A stretch of 64,000 nt of DNA from Streptomyces roseirectus (GCF_014489635.1 NZ_CP060828.1:4502001-4566000), one strand, 5' to 3'; shown: positions 36,867-44,928, counted from the stretch's first letter. Notes: generated by a model from the letters alone, not told the origin. Made by a program: numbers and translations.

Positions 36867-36947
36867 GCGCGCCGCCGGGCGCGGCCAGCCGGGGCGAAGA
36901 CAGGAGGCAGGCCGCGCCCGGCGGCGCGCGCCCGCGCCGTGCGCGGG
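36867..36947. repeat. 20-bp perfect inverted repeat plus adjacent hairpin
   Basis: GCGCGCCGCCGGGCGCGGCC at 36867-36886 pairs perfectly with 36910-36929 across a 23-base loop; CCCGCGC/GCGCGGG at 36931-36947 forms another hairpin directly after it. It lies downstream of the small-gene operon, so it could be its terminator, but the size and nesting are more than a terminator needs. Confidence 0.8.
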
Positions 36948-36990
36948 CCTTGAACCAGTAGAGAAAGTTGTAACGCACCTCCGTGCAGGG

Positions 36991-37083
36991 CTATGCGGAG
37001 AACCCCCGAGCCACGATGACCATGATGGTGACGACCCACAGAGCCGCGCTGACGGTGATGGCGATCGCTCGTGCTCTGCTCAC
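36991..37083 (-). CDS. 30-aa single-pass membrane peptide
   Basis: GTG start at 37083 overlaps the stop of the gene before it (GTGA). The peptide is VSRARAIAITVSAALWVV..., with a basic start and one hydrophobic helix. It is the last of a chain of small coupled genes, similar in style to spread-type membrane proteins of Streptomyces conjugative elements, though I cannot assign a family. Confidence 0.5.
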   Translation of the reverse strand: MSRARAIAITVSAALWVVTIMVIVARGFSA

Positions 37084-37274
37084 GCGGGCTCCAGCTCGGC
37101 GGGATCGGTCGACCACTCGACCCCACCGTTCACGGGGCGTACGAACGCCTTGGTCTGCGCGTGGCGGTCCCCGATGGGGCTGGCCGGGTCCACCCAGTCG
37201 GAGATCACGTCCGTCAGGATGCCGATGCGGACACCATCGGTGACCTTCTGGCCGATGAGCTGTGCCGTGACCAT
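37080..37274 (-). CDS. 64-aa soluble protein of mobile-element type
   Basis: ATG at 37274 overlaps the upstream stop (ATGA). It reads 'MVTAQLIGQKVTDGVRIGILTDVISDW' (a hydrophilic beta-rich small domain) and ends 'DPAELEPA'. No family recognised; coupled on both sides. Confidence 0.6.
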   Translation of the reverse strand: MVTAQLIGQKVTDGVRIGILTDVISDWVDPASPIGDRHAQTKAFVRPVNGGVEWSTDPAELEPA

Positions 37275-37495
37275 CACTTCCCCCTCTCGGCAGCACAGTC
37301 GGGACATGCCTCGAAGGGGCACGGAGCGTAGACAGGCGCGGGCAGTTCGACCTTCCCGCTCTCGGGATCGACGGTTCCGCCGTATGCGATCCGCCAGTCC
37401 CTCTCCGGTTCCTCCAGGCCACCCAGGAGCCGAACGATCTGAGGCAGACCCGCCGCTTGCACGCGGCTCCCTGCGGCCCGGCCCGACGACTTCAC
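37274..37495 (-). CDS. 73-aa protein with C-terminal cysteine pairs
   Basis: GTG at 37495 overlaps the upstream stop (GTGA). The C-terminal CPFEACPDC could bind zinc. No family recognised. Part of the coupled small-gene chain. Confidence 0.6.
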   Translation of the reverse strand: MKSSGRAAGSRVQAAGLPQIVRLLGGLEEPERDWRIAYGGTVDPESGKVELPAPVYAPCPFEACPDCAAERGK

Positions 37496-37728
37496 CGGGA
37501 CCTCTTCGCGCGCTTCTTCGGCTGGTAGCAGGCGTAATGCCGGTAGTCGGGTACAACCTGCCCGCCCCCGATATGGTCGGCGGCCAACCGCACCGCTTTC
37601 TCCTCGGCGCCGATCGGCCCCTTGCAGTCGGCGCAGACATAGCCGGAAGGGGCATAGGTCGTGTACGCGATCGGCGCCACCTGGTCGCCACCGCGCCGGC
37701 CTTCGTTCTCGCTGGTCCTGTCGGACAC
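37492..37728 (-). CDS. 78-aa small protein with CADC motif
   Basis: GTG at 37728 has GAGGAG at good distance; a TTG at 37737 is too close to that site. It reads 'YTTYAPSGYVCADCKGPIGAEEKAV', 'DYRHYACY' and a basic tail KKRAKRSR: a probable Cys/His zinc site with a nucleic-acid binding tail. Found 5 bp after the ATPase-like gene. Confidence 0.6.
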   Translation of the reverse strand: MSDRTSENEGRRGGDQVAPIAYTTYAPSGYVCADCKGPIGAEEKAVRLAADHIGGGQVVPDYRHYACYQPKKRAKRSR

Positions 37729-37733
37729 GTTTC

Positions 37734-38222
37734 TCAACTCCTCTTGTTATTCGACTCACTTGGGTGGCCATTGAGATGGCCGACTGACATCGACCGTGCG
37801 ATGTGTTCAGCTGGGGAAGGCGCCGCGTACAACTCGGCAGTGACCGTGTGGCCCTGCCCGCTCCGGTGCACGACGACCCGATGAGCGATCGCGCTGACCA
37901 TCTCCAGCCCTCGCCCGTGCTCGGCGTCCTGCTCCTGGTGCTCGGCCTTCGGTGCCGTCCCGGTCCTGCCGTGGTCGGTCACGGAGACCGCGACGACCTG
38001 TTCCGAGACCGCAAGCGCGAGGTGGAAGCTCCCGGCCTCCAGCCCGCTGGCGGTGTGCAGGATCGCGTTCGCGCTCAGTTCGCTGACGATCAGCTCGGCG
38101 TCATCGACGAACGGCGATCCGCGCAGAACATCCCGAGTCCATCGCCGGGCGCGACCAACTTCCTCCGGAATTCCTGGGCAACTGAGCCCCCAGACCCGGA
38201 CTCGACTCATATACTCGTGCAT
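37734..38222 (-). CDS. RsbW-like ATP-binding (anti-sigma type) protein
   Basis: 162 residues from the ATG at 38222 (MHEYMSRVRVWG), chosen for a GAAG site and the usual N-terminus of this family; an ATG at 38252 is also possible. HATPase_c_2 motifs: 'DDAELIVSELSANAILHTASG' (N box) and 'VSVTDHGR'-type and 'GRGLEMVSAIAHR' (G boxes). Streptomyces have many of these proteins; they act as anti-sigma or orphan regulators. It lies 46 bp from the Nudix gene and starts the chain of small coupled genes. Confidence 0.85.
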   Translation of the reverse strand: MHEYMSRVRVWGLSCPGIPEEVGRARRWTRDVLRGSPFVDDAELIVSELSANAILHTASGLEAGSFHLALAVSEQVVAVSVTDHGRTGTAPKAEHQEQDAEHGRGLEMVSAIAHRVVVHRSGQGHTVTAELYAAPSPAEHIARSMSVGHLNGHPSESNNKRS

Positions 38223-38228
38223 ACGAGT
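38213..38228. promoter_or_regulatory. ACTCGT-GCAT-ACGAGT palindrome at the start of the ATPase-like gene
   Basis: Perfect 6-bp arms. The half-site ACTCGT recurs in CTCGTCTAGA at 38757 and in TCTAGACGAGT at 39623, around the GntR gene, and in TAGACGAGT near 38270. It is a candidate site for the GntR regulator. Confidence 0.5.
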
Positions 38229-38268
38229 TACTTCGTGCTGGTAGGCCGCCATGTGCAGCGGGTCAGAG

Positions 38269-38700
38269 TTAGACGAGTTTCACGCCGTCGTGTGCGCGAA
38301 CGGCAGGCGGCGACGCCGAGTCCAACGCGTCCAGAACACGGATCGCGTATGCCTCATCGGCAAGCTCGGAGACTTCCTCACGAGTGGCCCACCGCAGCGC
38401 GCGGGTCTCACTCCCGGTCGTAGGGGTACCGTCGGCCGCCTCGCACCGGAACACCAGGGAGACGATCAGCCCGGTCATGTTCTTGTAGACGCCGGTCAGA
38501 GTCGCGGGAAGCGCGATCTTGATGCCGGTCTCTTCGAGGACTTCGCGCTGAAGGGCCTCGGGAATGGTCTCCTCGCGTTCGAGGACACCCCCAGGCGGCT
38601 CCCACTTCCCGTTGTCCCGCCGCTGGATCAGAAGGCCTCGGCCACGGTCATCAACGACGACCCCGGCCACGCTCACGGAATGCGGACGTTCCAAGCTCAC
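38269..38700 (-). CDS. Nudix hydrolase (Pif-like position)
   Basis: 143 residues. The Nudix box starts at G-V-L-E-R-E-E and ends R-E-V-L-E-E-T-G (about 37-59), with all catalytic Glu present. 'NGKWEPPGG' precedes it. GTG start at 38700 with GAGGAAC upstream. It is divergent from a GntR gene, as the Pif Nudix protein and KorSA GntR regulator of pSAM2-type elements are functionally linked (Pif blocks redundant transfer). A sanitising house-keeping role is the alternative. Confidence 0.88.
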   Translation of the reverse strand: MSLERPHSVSVAGVVVDDRGRGLLIQRRDNGKWEPPGGVLEREETIPEALQREVLEETGIKIALPATLTGVYKNMTGLIVSLVFRCEAADGTPTTGSETRALRWATREEVSELADEAYAIRVLDALDSASPPAVRAHDGVKLV

Positions 38701-38756
38701 GTTCCTCGGCCCTCCCGGCTGGCTAGAGTCTCCACGGTAGCAACACCGCTCGCGCG

Positions 38757-38772
38757 CTCGTCTAGATATCTA
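38757..38772. promoter_or_regulatory. GntR operator candidate between Nudix and GntR genes
   Basis: CTCGTCTAGA (38757-38766) runs into the palindrome TAGATATCTA (38763-38772), in the 83-bp divergent gap, close to the GntR start. It shares its core with the site downstream of the GntR gene at 39621. Confidence 0.55.
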
Positions 38773-38783
38773 AAGGAGTACAT

Positions 38784-39575
38784 ATGAGCCCTTCCCTCCC
38801 TTCGGGCCTCCTCGGCACGCTCGATCCGACGAGCGACCGGGCGGTTTTCAGGCAGATCGCTGACCAACTTCGCGAGGCCATCGACCGTGGCCGTTTCAGG
38901 GAAGGCGAGAAGCTGCCCTCGGAAGCTGAGCTGGTCGACCACTTCGGCGTCTCCCGCATGACGGTCCGCAACTCCTTCTCGATCCTCCAGGGCGAGGGCT
39001 TGGTCCACGCCGAACACGGCAAGGGCGTCTTCGTCCGCCCCCGCCCACCCGTCCGCCGCCTCGCCTCGGACCGCTTCACCCGCCGCCACCGCGAGCAAGG
39101 CAAATCGGCGTTCATCGTCGAGGCGGACACCGTCGGCGGCCACCCCCAGGTCGACAGCCTCGAAGTCAAGGAGATCAAGGCCAGCCCGGACATCTCCGCC
39201 CGCCTCGGCTCCGTCCGCCGTGTCCTCTCCCGCTACCGCCGCTACCTCCTGGACGGCCGCCCGGTCGAGTTCGCGACGTCCTACCTCCCCCTCGACATCG
39301 CACGCGGCACCCAGATCGCCGAACCCAACCCCGGCCCCGGCGGCATCTACGCCCGCCTGGAAGACCTCGGCCACCGCCTGGACCACTTCGACGAAGAGAT
39401 CCGCTCCCGCATGCCCTCACCCGCCGAAGTGAAGACCCTCAACCTCGCCGCCGGCGTCCCGGTCTTCCACCTGATCCGCACCGCCTACGACACCGAAGGC
39501 CGCGCGGTCGAAGTCTGCGACACAGTCATGGCCTCCGACGCGTACGTCCTCTCCTACCGACTCCCCGCCACGTGA
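38784..39575 (+). CDS. GntR-family (HutC type) regulator, KorSA-like position
   Basis: 263 residues. N-terminal winged helix: 'FRQIADQLREAIDRGRF', 'GEKLPSEAELVDHFGVSRMTVRNSF', 'GLVHAEHGKGVFV' (about 20-85). C-terminal UTRA domain (about 100-255) with 'YLPLDIA' and 'FHLIRTAYD'. ATG at 38784 has AAAGGAG upstream. GntR regulators of this type (KorSA) control transfer genes in actinomycete integrative elements, and the Nudix neighbour supports that; the effector is unknown. Confidence 0.88.
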   Translation: MSPSLPSGLLGTLDPTSDRAVFRQIADQLREAIDRGRFREGEKLPSEAELVDHFGVSRMTVRNSFSILQGEGLVHAEHGKGVFVRPRPPVRRLASDRFTRRHREQGKSAFIVEADTVGGHPQVDSLEVKEIKASPDISARLGSVRRVLSRYRRYLLDGRPVEFATSYLPLDIARGTQIAEPNPGPGGIYARLEDLGHRLDHFDEEIRSRMPSPAEVKTLNLAAGVPVFHLIRTAYDTEGRAVEVCDTVMASDAYVLSYRLPAT

Positions 39576-39620
39576 CGGTCATGACCGCCAGCGGCGCGCG
39601 TGTATCTCGACACACTCACA

Positions 39621-39633
39621 CGTCTAGACGAGT
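39621..39633. promoter_or_regulatory. CGTCTAGACG palindrome after the GntR gene
   Basis: Perfect 10-bp palindrome followed by AGT, giving TCTAGACGAGT, the reverse of the CTCGTCTAGA motif before the GntR gene. No gene starts here now, so it may be the remaining promoter of a lost transfer gene. Confidence 0.45.
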
Positions 39634-39700
39634 AGCCAAGTTGAAGACCGAAGTGACCCTCGCTCACGAGCGAGACGCCGGTGACGCCAGGGACGCCCCA

Positions 39701-39720
39701 GGTACTACGGGTATGACAGG
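39701..39720. repeat. GTACTACGG-type repeat at the island's right edge
   Basis: GGTACTACGGGTATGACAGG, the fullest match to the composite GTACTACGG-GTATGACGGG form, between the convergent GntR and phosphoribosyltransferase genes. Confidence 0.7.
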
Positions 39721-39778
39721 GGTCCGGCGCCGATATGGTGCCGACCCCCCGTCGTCGTACGGGAAACCCCGTAATACC

Positions 39779-40276
39779 TCAGGCGTCGAGCACCTGCCCC
39801 GACCGCTTCACCACCGGGGGTTCAACGGACCAGGGGAAGTTGATCCAGTCGTCCGTGCGCTTCCAGACGTAGTCGCACTTCACGAGGGAGTGGGACTTCT
39901 CGTAGATGACGGCGCTGCGGACCTCGGCGACGGTGTCGAGGCAGAAGTCGCGGACCAGTTTGAGGGTCTTGCCGGTGTCGGCGACGTCGTCCGTGATCAG
40001 TACCTTCTTGTCGGAGAAGTCGATGACGTTGGGGACGGGGGCCAGCATGACCGGCATTTCGAGGGTCGTCCCGACGCCGGTGTAGAACTCGACGTTCACC
40101 AGGTGGATGTTCTTGCAGTCCAGCGCGTACGCCAGGCCGCCGGCGACGAAGACGCCGCCGCGGGCGATGGACAGGACGATGTCCGGCTCGTACCCGTCGT
40201 CGGCGATGGTCTGGGCCAGTTCGCGGACGGCGGCGCCGAAGCGGTCGTAGGTCAGGTTCTCACGTACGTCTGTCAT
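39779..40276 (-). CDS. Phosphoribosyltransferase (hypoxanthine/xanthine type)
   Basis: 165 residues. The PRPP loop 'KVLITDDVADTGKTL' (about 92-106), 'DIVLSIARGGVFVAGGLA' (substrate/pyrophosphate loop) and a length near 165 fit type I PRTases that salvage purine bases. It precedes nothing on its strand but follows dcd by 10 bp, so both nucleotide genes may be co-transcribed. Confidence 0.88.
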   Translation of the reverse strand: MTDVRENLTYDRFGAAVRELAQTIADDGYEPDIVLSIARGGVFVAGGLAYALDCKNIHLVNVEFYTGVGTTLEMPVMLAPVPNVIDFSDKKVLITDDVADTGKTLKLVRDFCLDTVAEVRSAVIYEKSHSLVKCDYVWKRTDDWINFPWSVEPPVVKRSGQVLDA

Positions 40277-40286
40277 ACCTACGGCC

Positions 40287-40862
40287 TCATACCTGGGTCC
40301 GATGGAAGCTGCGGAAGGAGCGGGAGGCGGTCGGGCCGCGCTGCCCCTGGTAGCGGGAGCCGTACCGCTCGCTCCCGTAGGGGAACTCGGCGGGCGAGCT
40401 GAGGCGGAACATGCACAGCTGGCCGATCTTCATCCCCGGCCACAGCTTGATGGGGAGCGTGGCGAGGTTGGAGAGTTCGAGGGTGACGTGGCCGCTGAAG
40501 CCGGGGTCGATGAAACCCGCGGTGGAGTGGGTGACGAGGCCCAGCCGGCCGAGGGAGGACTTGCCCTCCAGACGGGAGGCGAGGTCGTCCGGGAGAGTGA
40601 TCACCTCGTAGGTGGACGCGAGGACGAACTCCCCCGGGTGGAGGATGAACGGCTCGTCCCCCTCAGGTTCTACGAGTCTCGTCAGGTCCGCCTGCTCGAC
40701 CGAGGGGTCGATGTGCGGGTAGCGGTGGTTCTCGAACACCCGGAAGAACCGGTCCAGTCGTACGTCGATGCTGGACGGCTGCACCATTGATTCGTCGTAG
40801 GGATCGATCCGTACCCGCCCGGCGTCGATCTCGGCCCGGATGTCCTTGTCTGAGAGAAGCAC
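40287..40862 (-). CDS. dcd: dCTP deaminase
   Basis: 191 residues from GTG at 40862 ([13 protein letters not shown]). '[19 protein letters not shown]', '[28 protein letters not shown]' and '[15 protein letters not shown]' are the Dcd signatures, including the catalytic Glu in 'HVTLEL'. It makes dUTP from dCTP. The longer reading from 40913 has no support. Confidence 0.95.
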   Translation of the reverse strand: MLLSDKDIRAEIDAGRVRIDPYDESMVQPSSIDVRLDRFFRVFENHRYPHIDPSVEQADLTRLVEPEGDEPFILHPGEFVLASTYEVITLPDDLASRLEGKSSLGRLGLVTHSTAGFIDPGFSGHVTLELSNLATLPIKLWPGMKIGQLCMFRLSSPAEFPYGSERYGSRYQGQRGPTASRSFRSFHRTQV

Positions 40863-40960
40863 GCCCCGAGGATACGCAAGACGCGCGGAGTCGCCCCAAT
40901 CGGACGGCTCCACGCGTCGGGATCACCGCTGGCCACCGCTCCTTCGCGGCGGCGCCTTCG

Positions 40961-41146
40961 CTACTGCGTCTTCTCCACGGCGACCGGAACCGCGCTGCGG
41001 AGCCGGGCGCACCGGGGACATCGGACGAGGCGTCCGGGGCCGAGCCGGTCGGCCTGCTGCATCGGGAACGAAGCGGTGCTGAACACGTGCCCATCGGCAC
41101 AACGGACGACGGTGCGCTCCATCAAGTCCAAGAGTCCCTTCCCCAT
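40961..41146 (-). CDS. Small zinc-ribbon protein, 61 aa
   Basis: ATG at 41146 (MGKGLLDLMERTVVRC). The first Cys with 'RCADGHVFSTASFPM' and the later 'RCPRCARLRSAV' form a likely zinc ribbon; the protein type recurs beside dcd in Streptomyces. Function unknown. Confidence 0.72.
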   Translation of the reverse strand: MGKGLLDLMERTVVRCADGHVFSTASFPMQQADRLGPGRLVRCPRCARLRSAVPVAVEKTQ

Positions 41147-41404
41147 GAACCGCGTCACCTCTGGCGGGGATGCCGTGACGACGGACGTCACATTACGGGA
41201 TGAAAGGGACGGGCCTCCAGGCGCCGCTCCGGGTTCACGGAACCCTCTTCCACCTCTCCACCGTACGCCCCAACTCCCGCCCCACGAACCCCGATCCGCC
41301 CCCTGACCCCACCCTCCCCGCCCCCGCTTCCGCCACCCCCCGCTCCCCATGAGGTAGAGTGACAGAGCAGTCGGACACCGGAACTCATCCCGGCCCGATT
41401 TTTT

Positions 41405-41475
41405 GCGGGTGTAGTTTAATGGTAGAACATCAGCTTCCCAAGCTGAGAGCGCGAGTTCGATTCTCGTCACCCGCT
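41405..41475 (+). tRNA. tRNA-Gly(CCC), intact
   Basis: 71-nt cloverleaf: acceptor GCGGGTG / CACCCGC, D arm with TTTAATGGTAGAA, anticodon loop TTCCCAA in a TCAGC/GCTGA stem, T arm with GTTCGATTC. No encoded CCA. Its 3' 45 nt recur at 28523-28567 on the other strand. Confidence 0.97.
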
Positions 41476-41485
41476 TCATGATTAA

Positions 41486-41513
41486 GGCCCGAGTCAGGAA
41501 CTCGGGCCTTTTT
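41486..41513 (+). terminator. Terminator after tRNA-Gly
   Basis: Stem GGCCCGAGT / ACTCGGGCC followed by TTTTT, 10 bp past the tRNA. Confidence 0.9.
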
Positions 41514-41815
41514 GATTTTCGGCTGTACGGGTTGTTCGGGTCACCACTGCCGGTGGTCCGGGGACCAGCGGCAACGGTGTGCGCAGCGAGGGGGAGGAGT
41601 GGTGGCTTCGTGTGTGGCGTTCGGATGTGCTGTGGTTCGGGCCGGGTCGGTGCCCGCTGTTGTCTTGGCAGGGGCGGGCATCGGGCGCTGCCGCGTCGGG
41701 GGCAATCGGGCGTCGTCGTGTTCGGAACAGTGGTGGTCGTCGGCCACTGACACCTCACCCGTGGCCGATTACGCTTTCAGCGGGCTGGGTTGTTGATCTG
41801 TGTGGGGAGGCGGGT
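41514..41815. other. 302-bp stretch with no gene seen
   Basis: Between the tRNA terminator and the FN3 gene. Must hold the operon promoter. Open frames cross it but have no ribosome site or family match. Confidence 0.4.
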
Positions 41816-43981
41816 ATGTCGGGGGTGCGGCGGTGGTGGGGGGTGTTGGCGGCGGTGGGGGGTGATCGGGTTGTCGGGTGGGTTGCGTTGGGGGCTGTTG
41901 GGGCGGTTGTGGGGGCTTCGTTGGTGGTGGGGAGCGGGGAGGGTGGGGCGCGGGTGAGGCTTGCGGATGTTGGGGGGTGGTTGGTGAGTGGGGCGCGGGG
42001 GGAGGTCGCGCATGTGCAGGGGCTGACCGGGGATGTGGAGGGGAGGGTCGCGTTGTCAGTCGGGGGCTCGGGGGATTCGGTTTCGGTTGCTCAGGGGGGC
42101 GAGAGCACGCTCGTGCTGGATGAGGGGACCGGGCGGGTTGTTCGGATTGATGAGGCGCGGCTTACGGCTGAGCAGTCGGCGGATTATGGGGTGGCAGGGC
42201 TGCGGCTGGCCGTCGGGGGTGCGTACGCGTATGTTGTTGATCCCTCGCGGGGCACCGTTCAGCGCATTGATCCGGCGTTGGCCACGCCGGTGGGGCCGGC
42301 CGTTGAGTTGGGTGGGGCGGCGGGGGCGGGTGTGGTGGATGGGGCGGGGACTCTGTGGGTGCCCTTGCCGGGCGCGGGTGCTGTCGTGCCGTTTCCCCAG
42401 GGGCGCGCGGGGACGCCGGTCCGGGTTGCCGACGCGGGGCACGAGCTGACGTTGACCCTGGCCGGGGGCCTCGCTGTGGTGACCGACAGGACCGCCGGGG
42501 TGTTGAAGGTTCTGGAGGGGGCCGGCGTCCGGAGTAGTTTCGCGCTCGGTGGTGCGTTTACGGGGGCGGATCCGGACGACGTTCTGGTGCCGGCGGGGAC
42601 CGATGGGGCCGCGGTGCCCGTACTGGACGGTGGCAGCGGGGAGTTGGCGGTGGTGGACGTCCGTAGCGGGCACACCCTGCGGGCCCGGGTGCCGGGGGCG
42701 GGGCGGGGGACGCCTCAACTGCTCGGCAAGCGCGTCTACTTGCCCGACGAGTCCGCCGGCTCGCTGCTCGTGTACGACACCTCGCTGTCCGCGCCCGCCG
42801 ATCCGGTCCGGGTCACGGGCGGGGGTGGCCGGCTCGAACTCTTCGTCCGTGACGGCCTGTTGTGGGTGAACGATCCGGACGGCGCCGACGCTGCGGTGAT
42901 CGATGCCGGGGGTGAGGTCAGGCGGATCACCAAGTACGGCCCCGCGCCCAGGGACAAGGCCGTCGAGGGCGGCGTTCCGACGGGCGGGTCCGGCGCCTCA
43001 CCGGGTCCGTCCCGGGCGGGAGTTGCGAGTGGTGCCGTGCCAAGTGGGGCCGTCCCAAGTGGAGTTGGCGCCATCCCGGGGCCCGGCATGCCCTCCGTCA
43101 ACCCCCCGTCCGGCTCCCCGGAGGCGTCCGGACCCGGGCCGACCCAGCCGGAACCCGGGCCAACCCAGCCGGAGCCCGGCGCGCCCGGTGCGCCCCAGGT
43201 CGAGTCCCTGCCCGGAGCCCTCCGCGTCACCTTCGCCCCGGCGGCGGGAGCGACCCCGCTGCGGTACGTGCTCAAGGGCGCGGCGCCGGACCAGACCGTC
43301 ACCCCGGACGAGGTCGGGCCCGACGGCCCGTTCGTGTTCGAGGTCGAGGGCGGTTCGTGCGCGCGGCAGTACGGGTTCACCGTGGTCGCGGAGTACGGCG
43401 GGGGCCGGCCGGGCAAGGAGTCGGCGCCGTCGGCGCTCGCGCGGCCGTGCGTCGCGCCGGGGGCTCCGCAGGACCTCGTCATCGTCCCCGCCCAGGGCGG
43501 CCACGGCGGCACCGCGACCTGGCGGGAGCCGCAGGGCGGCGCGGTGACCTACACGGTCACCGGGCCCGACGGGACCGCGTCGACCACGGCGACGACGCAC
43601 ACGTACCGGGACCTGCCGAACGGCGCCCCCCACGCGGTGTCGGTGACGGCGAGCAACGCGGCGGGGTCGGGGCCGGCCGCGTACGGGACGCTCGACCTGA
43701 TCCCGCCCCCTCAGCGGATGAGGATCGTGAACAACGACAGCGACGGGACACTCGGGATCCGGAGCATGGCCCACCACCTGGAGGGCCGCCGGGTCGGCGA
43801 GGTCCCGGCGGGGCAGAACCCCGAGGTCGTCGTCCACTGCAAGAAGCGGGGCTCCACGATCACCGCGCACGAGATGACCACCGACATCTGGGCCTACCTC
43901 ACCTACCAGAACATCACCGGGCACGTCTCGGACATCTGGGTGGACTCCCGCTCCAACGCCGACGTCTGGGACTGCGCATGA
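41816..43981 (+). CDS. Membrane-anchored FN3 protein preceding MoxR
   Basis: 721 residues from ATG at 41816 (MSGVRRWWG) with GGGGAGG upstream. One N-terminal membrane segment (about 20-40), a long region (60-380) of repeated beta strands resembling a propeller ('GTGRVVRIDEARL', 'GGAYAYVVDPSRGTVQRIDP'), a Gly/Pro linker with 'GPTQPEPGPTQPEPG' at about 440, two fibronectin type III-like domains (about 460-640) and a short C-terminal domain with 'IVNNDSDGTLGIRS'. It ends in an ATGA overlap with moxR. Probably external and linked to the MoxR-DUF58 system. Early codons are unusually G/T rich. Confidence 0.8.
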   Translation: MSGVRRWWGVLAAVGGDRVVGWVALGAVGAVVGASLVVGSGEGGARVRLADVGGWLVSGARGEVAHVQGLTGDVEGRVALSVGGSGDSVSVAQGGESTLVLDEGTGRVVRIDEARLTAEQSADYGVAGLRLAVGGAYAYVVDPSRGTVQRIDPALATPVGPAVELGGAAGAGVVDGAGTLWVPLPGAGAVVPFPQGRAGTPVRVADAGHELTLTLAGGLAVVTDRTAGVLKVLEGAGVRSSFALGGAFTGADPDDVLVPAGTDGAAVPVLDGGSGELAVVDVRSGHTLRARVPGAGRGTPQLLGKRVYLPDESAGSLLVYDTSLSAPADPVRVTGGGGRLELFVRDGLLWVNDPDGADAAVIDAGGEVRRITKYGPAPRDKAVEGGVPTGGSGASPGPSRAGVASGAVPSGAVPSGVGAIPGPGMPSVNPPSGSPEASGPGPTQPEPGPTQPEPGAPGAPQVESLPGALRVTFAPAAGATPLRYVLKGAAPDQTVTPDEVGPDGPFVFEVEGGSCARQYGFTVVAEYGGGRPGKESAPSALARPCVAPGAPQDLVIVPAQGGHGGTATWREPQGGAVTYTVTGPDGTASTTATTHTYRDLPNGAPHAVSVTASNAAGSGPAAYGTLDLIPPPQRMRIVNNDSDGTLGIRSMAHHLEGRRVGEVPAGQNPEVVVHCKKRGSTITAHEMTTDIWAYLTYQNITGHVSDIWVDSRSNADVWDCA

Positions 43982-44928
43982 CCTCCCCCCTCGCCCACCG
44001 CTTCCACGCCCTCGCCGACAACGTGGAACGTGTCGTCAAGGGCAAGCGCGACACCGTCGAACTCGCTCTGACCTGCCTGTTCGCCGAAGGGCACCTGCTG
44101 ATCGAGGACGTGCCCGGCACGGGCAAGACCACGCTCGCCCGCTGTCTGACCGCGTCCGTGGAGGCGGACTTCGCGCGCGTGCAGTTCACGCCGGACCTGC
44201 TGCCGTCCGACATCACCGGGGTCACCGTCTACCGGCAGGGCACCGGCGCGTTCGAGTTCCTGCCGGGGCCGGTGTTCGCGAACATCGTGCTCGGCGACGA
44301 GATCAACCGGGCCTCCCCCAAGACGCAGTCCGCGCTGCTGGAGGTGATGGAGGAGCGCCGGGTCACGGTCGACGGCGTCACGCACCCGGTGCCCCGTCCG
44401 TTCATGGTGCTCGCCACGCAGAACCCGGTGGACCTGGGCGGTACTTATCCGCTGCCCGAGGCTCAGTTGGACCGGTTCCTGATGCGGATCACCGTCGGCT
44501 ATCCGGATCTCGCCTCCGAGGTCGCGGTCCTCACGGGGGTCGGCTCGGACGCGGCCCCCGAGTCGCTGAGTCCGGTCGTCTCCGCGCGGGAGATCGCGCA
44601 GTGTGTCGAGGAGGCCGCCGAGGTGCAGGTCGCCGACGCGCTCTACGACTACCTGGTCCGGGTCGTGGCGGCGACCCGGACCTTTCCCGGGGTACGGCTG
44701 GGCGCCTCGCCGCGCGGGTCGGTGGCGCTGCTGCGCGCCGTCCGGGTGTGGGCGGCCTCGCAGGGGCGGCCGTACGCGTTCCCCGAGGACGTCAAGGCGC
44801 TGGCCGTGCCCGTGCTCGCGCACCGGCTGGTGCTCACGCCGGAGGCCGAGCTGAGCGGGCGCACCGGGGCGGACGTGGTCGAAGAGGTGCTGGCCGGCGT
44901 GGAGTTGCGCGGCGGGGTGCGCCGGTGA
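43978..44928 (+). CDS. MoxR-family AAA+ ATPase
   Basis: 316 residues. Walker A 'EDVPGTGKTTLAR', Walker B 'IVLGDEINRASPKTQSALLEVMEE', sensor 1 'VLATQNPVDLGGTYPLPEAQLDRF' and sensor 2 'GASPRGSVALLRAV' are all present. MoxR ATPases act as chaperones that mature partner complexes with DUF58/VWA proteins. It overlaps the FN3 gene and the DUF58 gene by 4 bp on each side. Confidence 0.95.
   Translation: MTSPLAHRFHALADNVERVVKGKRDTVELALTCLFAEGHLLIEDVPGTGKTTLARCLTASVEADFARVQFTPDLLPSDITGVTVYRQGTGAFEFLPGPVFANIVLGDEINRASPKTQSALLEVMEERRVTVDGVTHPVPRPFMVLATQNPVDLGGTYPLPEAQLDRFLMRITVGYPDLASEVAVLTGVGSDAAPESLSPVVSAREIAQCVEEAAEVQVADALYDYLVRVVAATRTFPGVRLGASPRGSVALLRAVRVWAASQGRPYAFPEDVKALAVPVLAHRLVLTPEAELSGRTGADVVEEVLAGVELRGGVRR

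Larger units (their letters stand above)
36553..36990. other. 438-bp non-coding stretch rich in inverted repeats
   Basis: Between the KAP gene and the small-gene operon. It has three long inverted repeats (separate entries). The short frames that cross it arise from the repeats. It looks like an origin, transfer or attachment region of a mobile element. Confidence 0.5.

Noticed and set aside
28523..41475. Simple integrated element with tRNA-Gly attL and attR
   Set aside because: The two tRNA segments are in inverted, not direct, orientation and their downstream terminators differ.
42056..42718. Minus-strand ORFs opposite the FN3 gene
   Set aside because: They are shadows of the biased coding strand.
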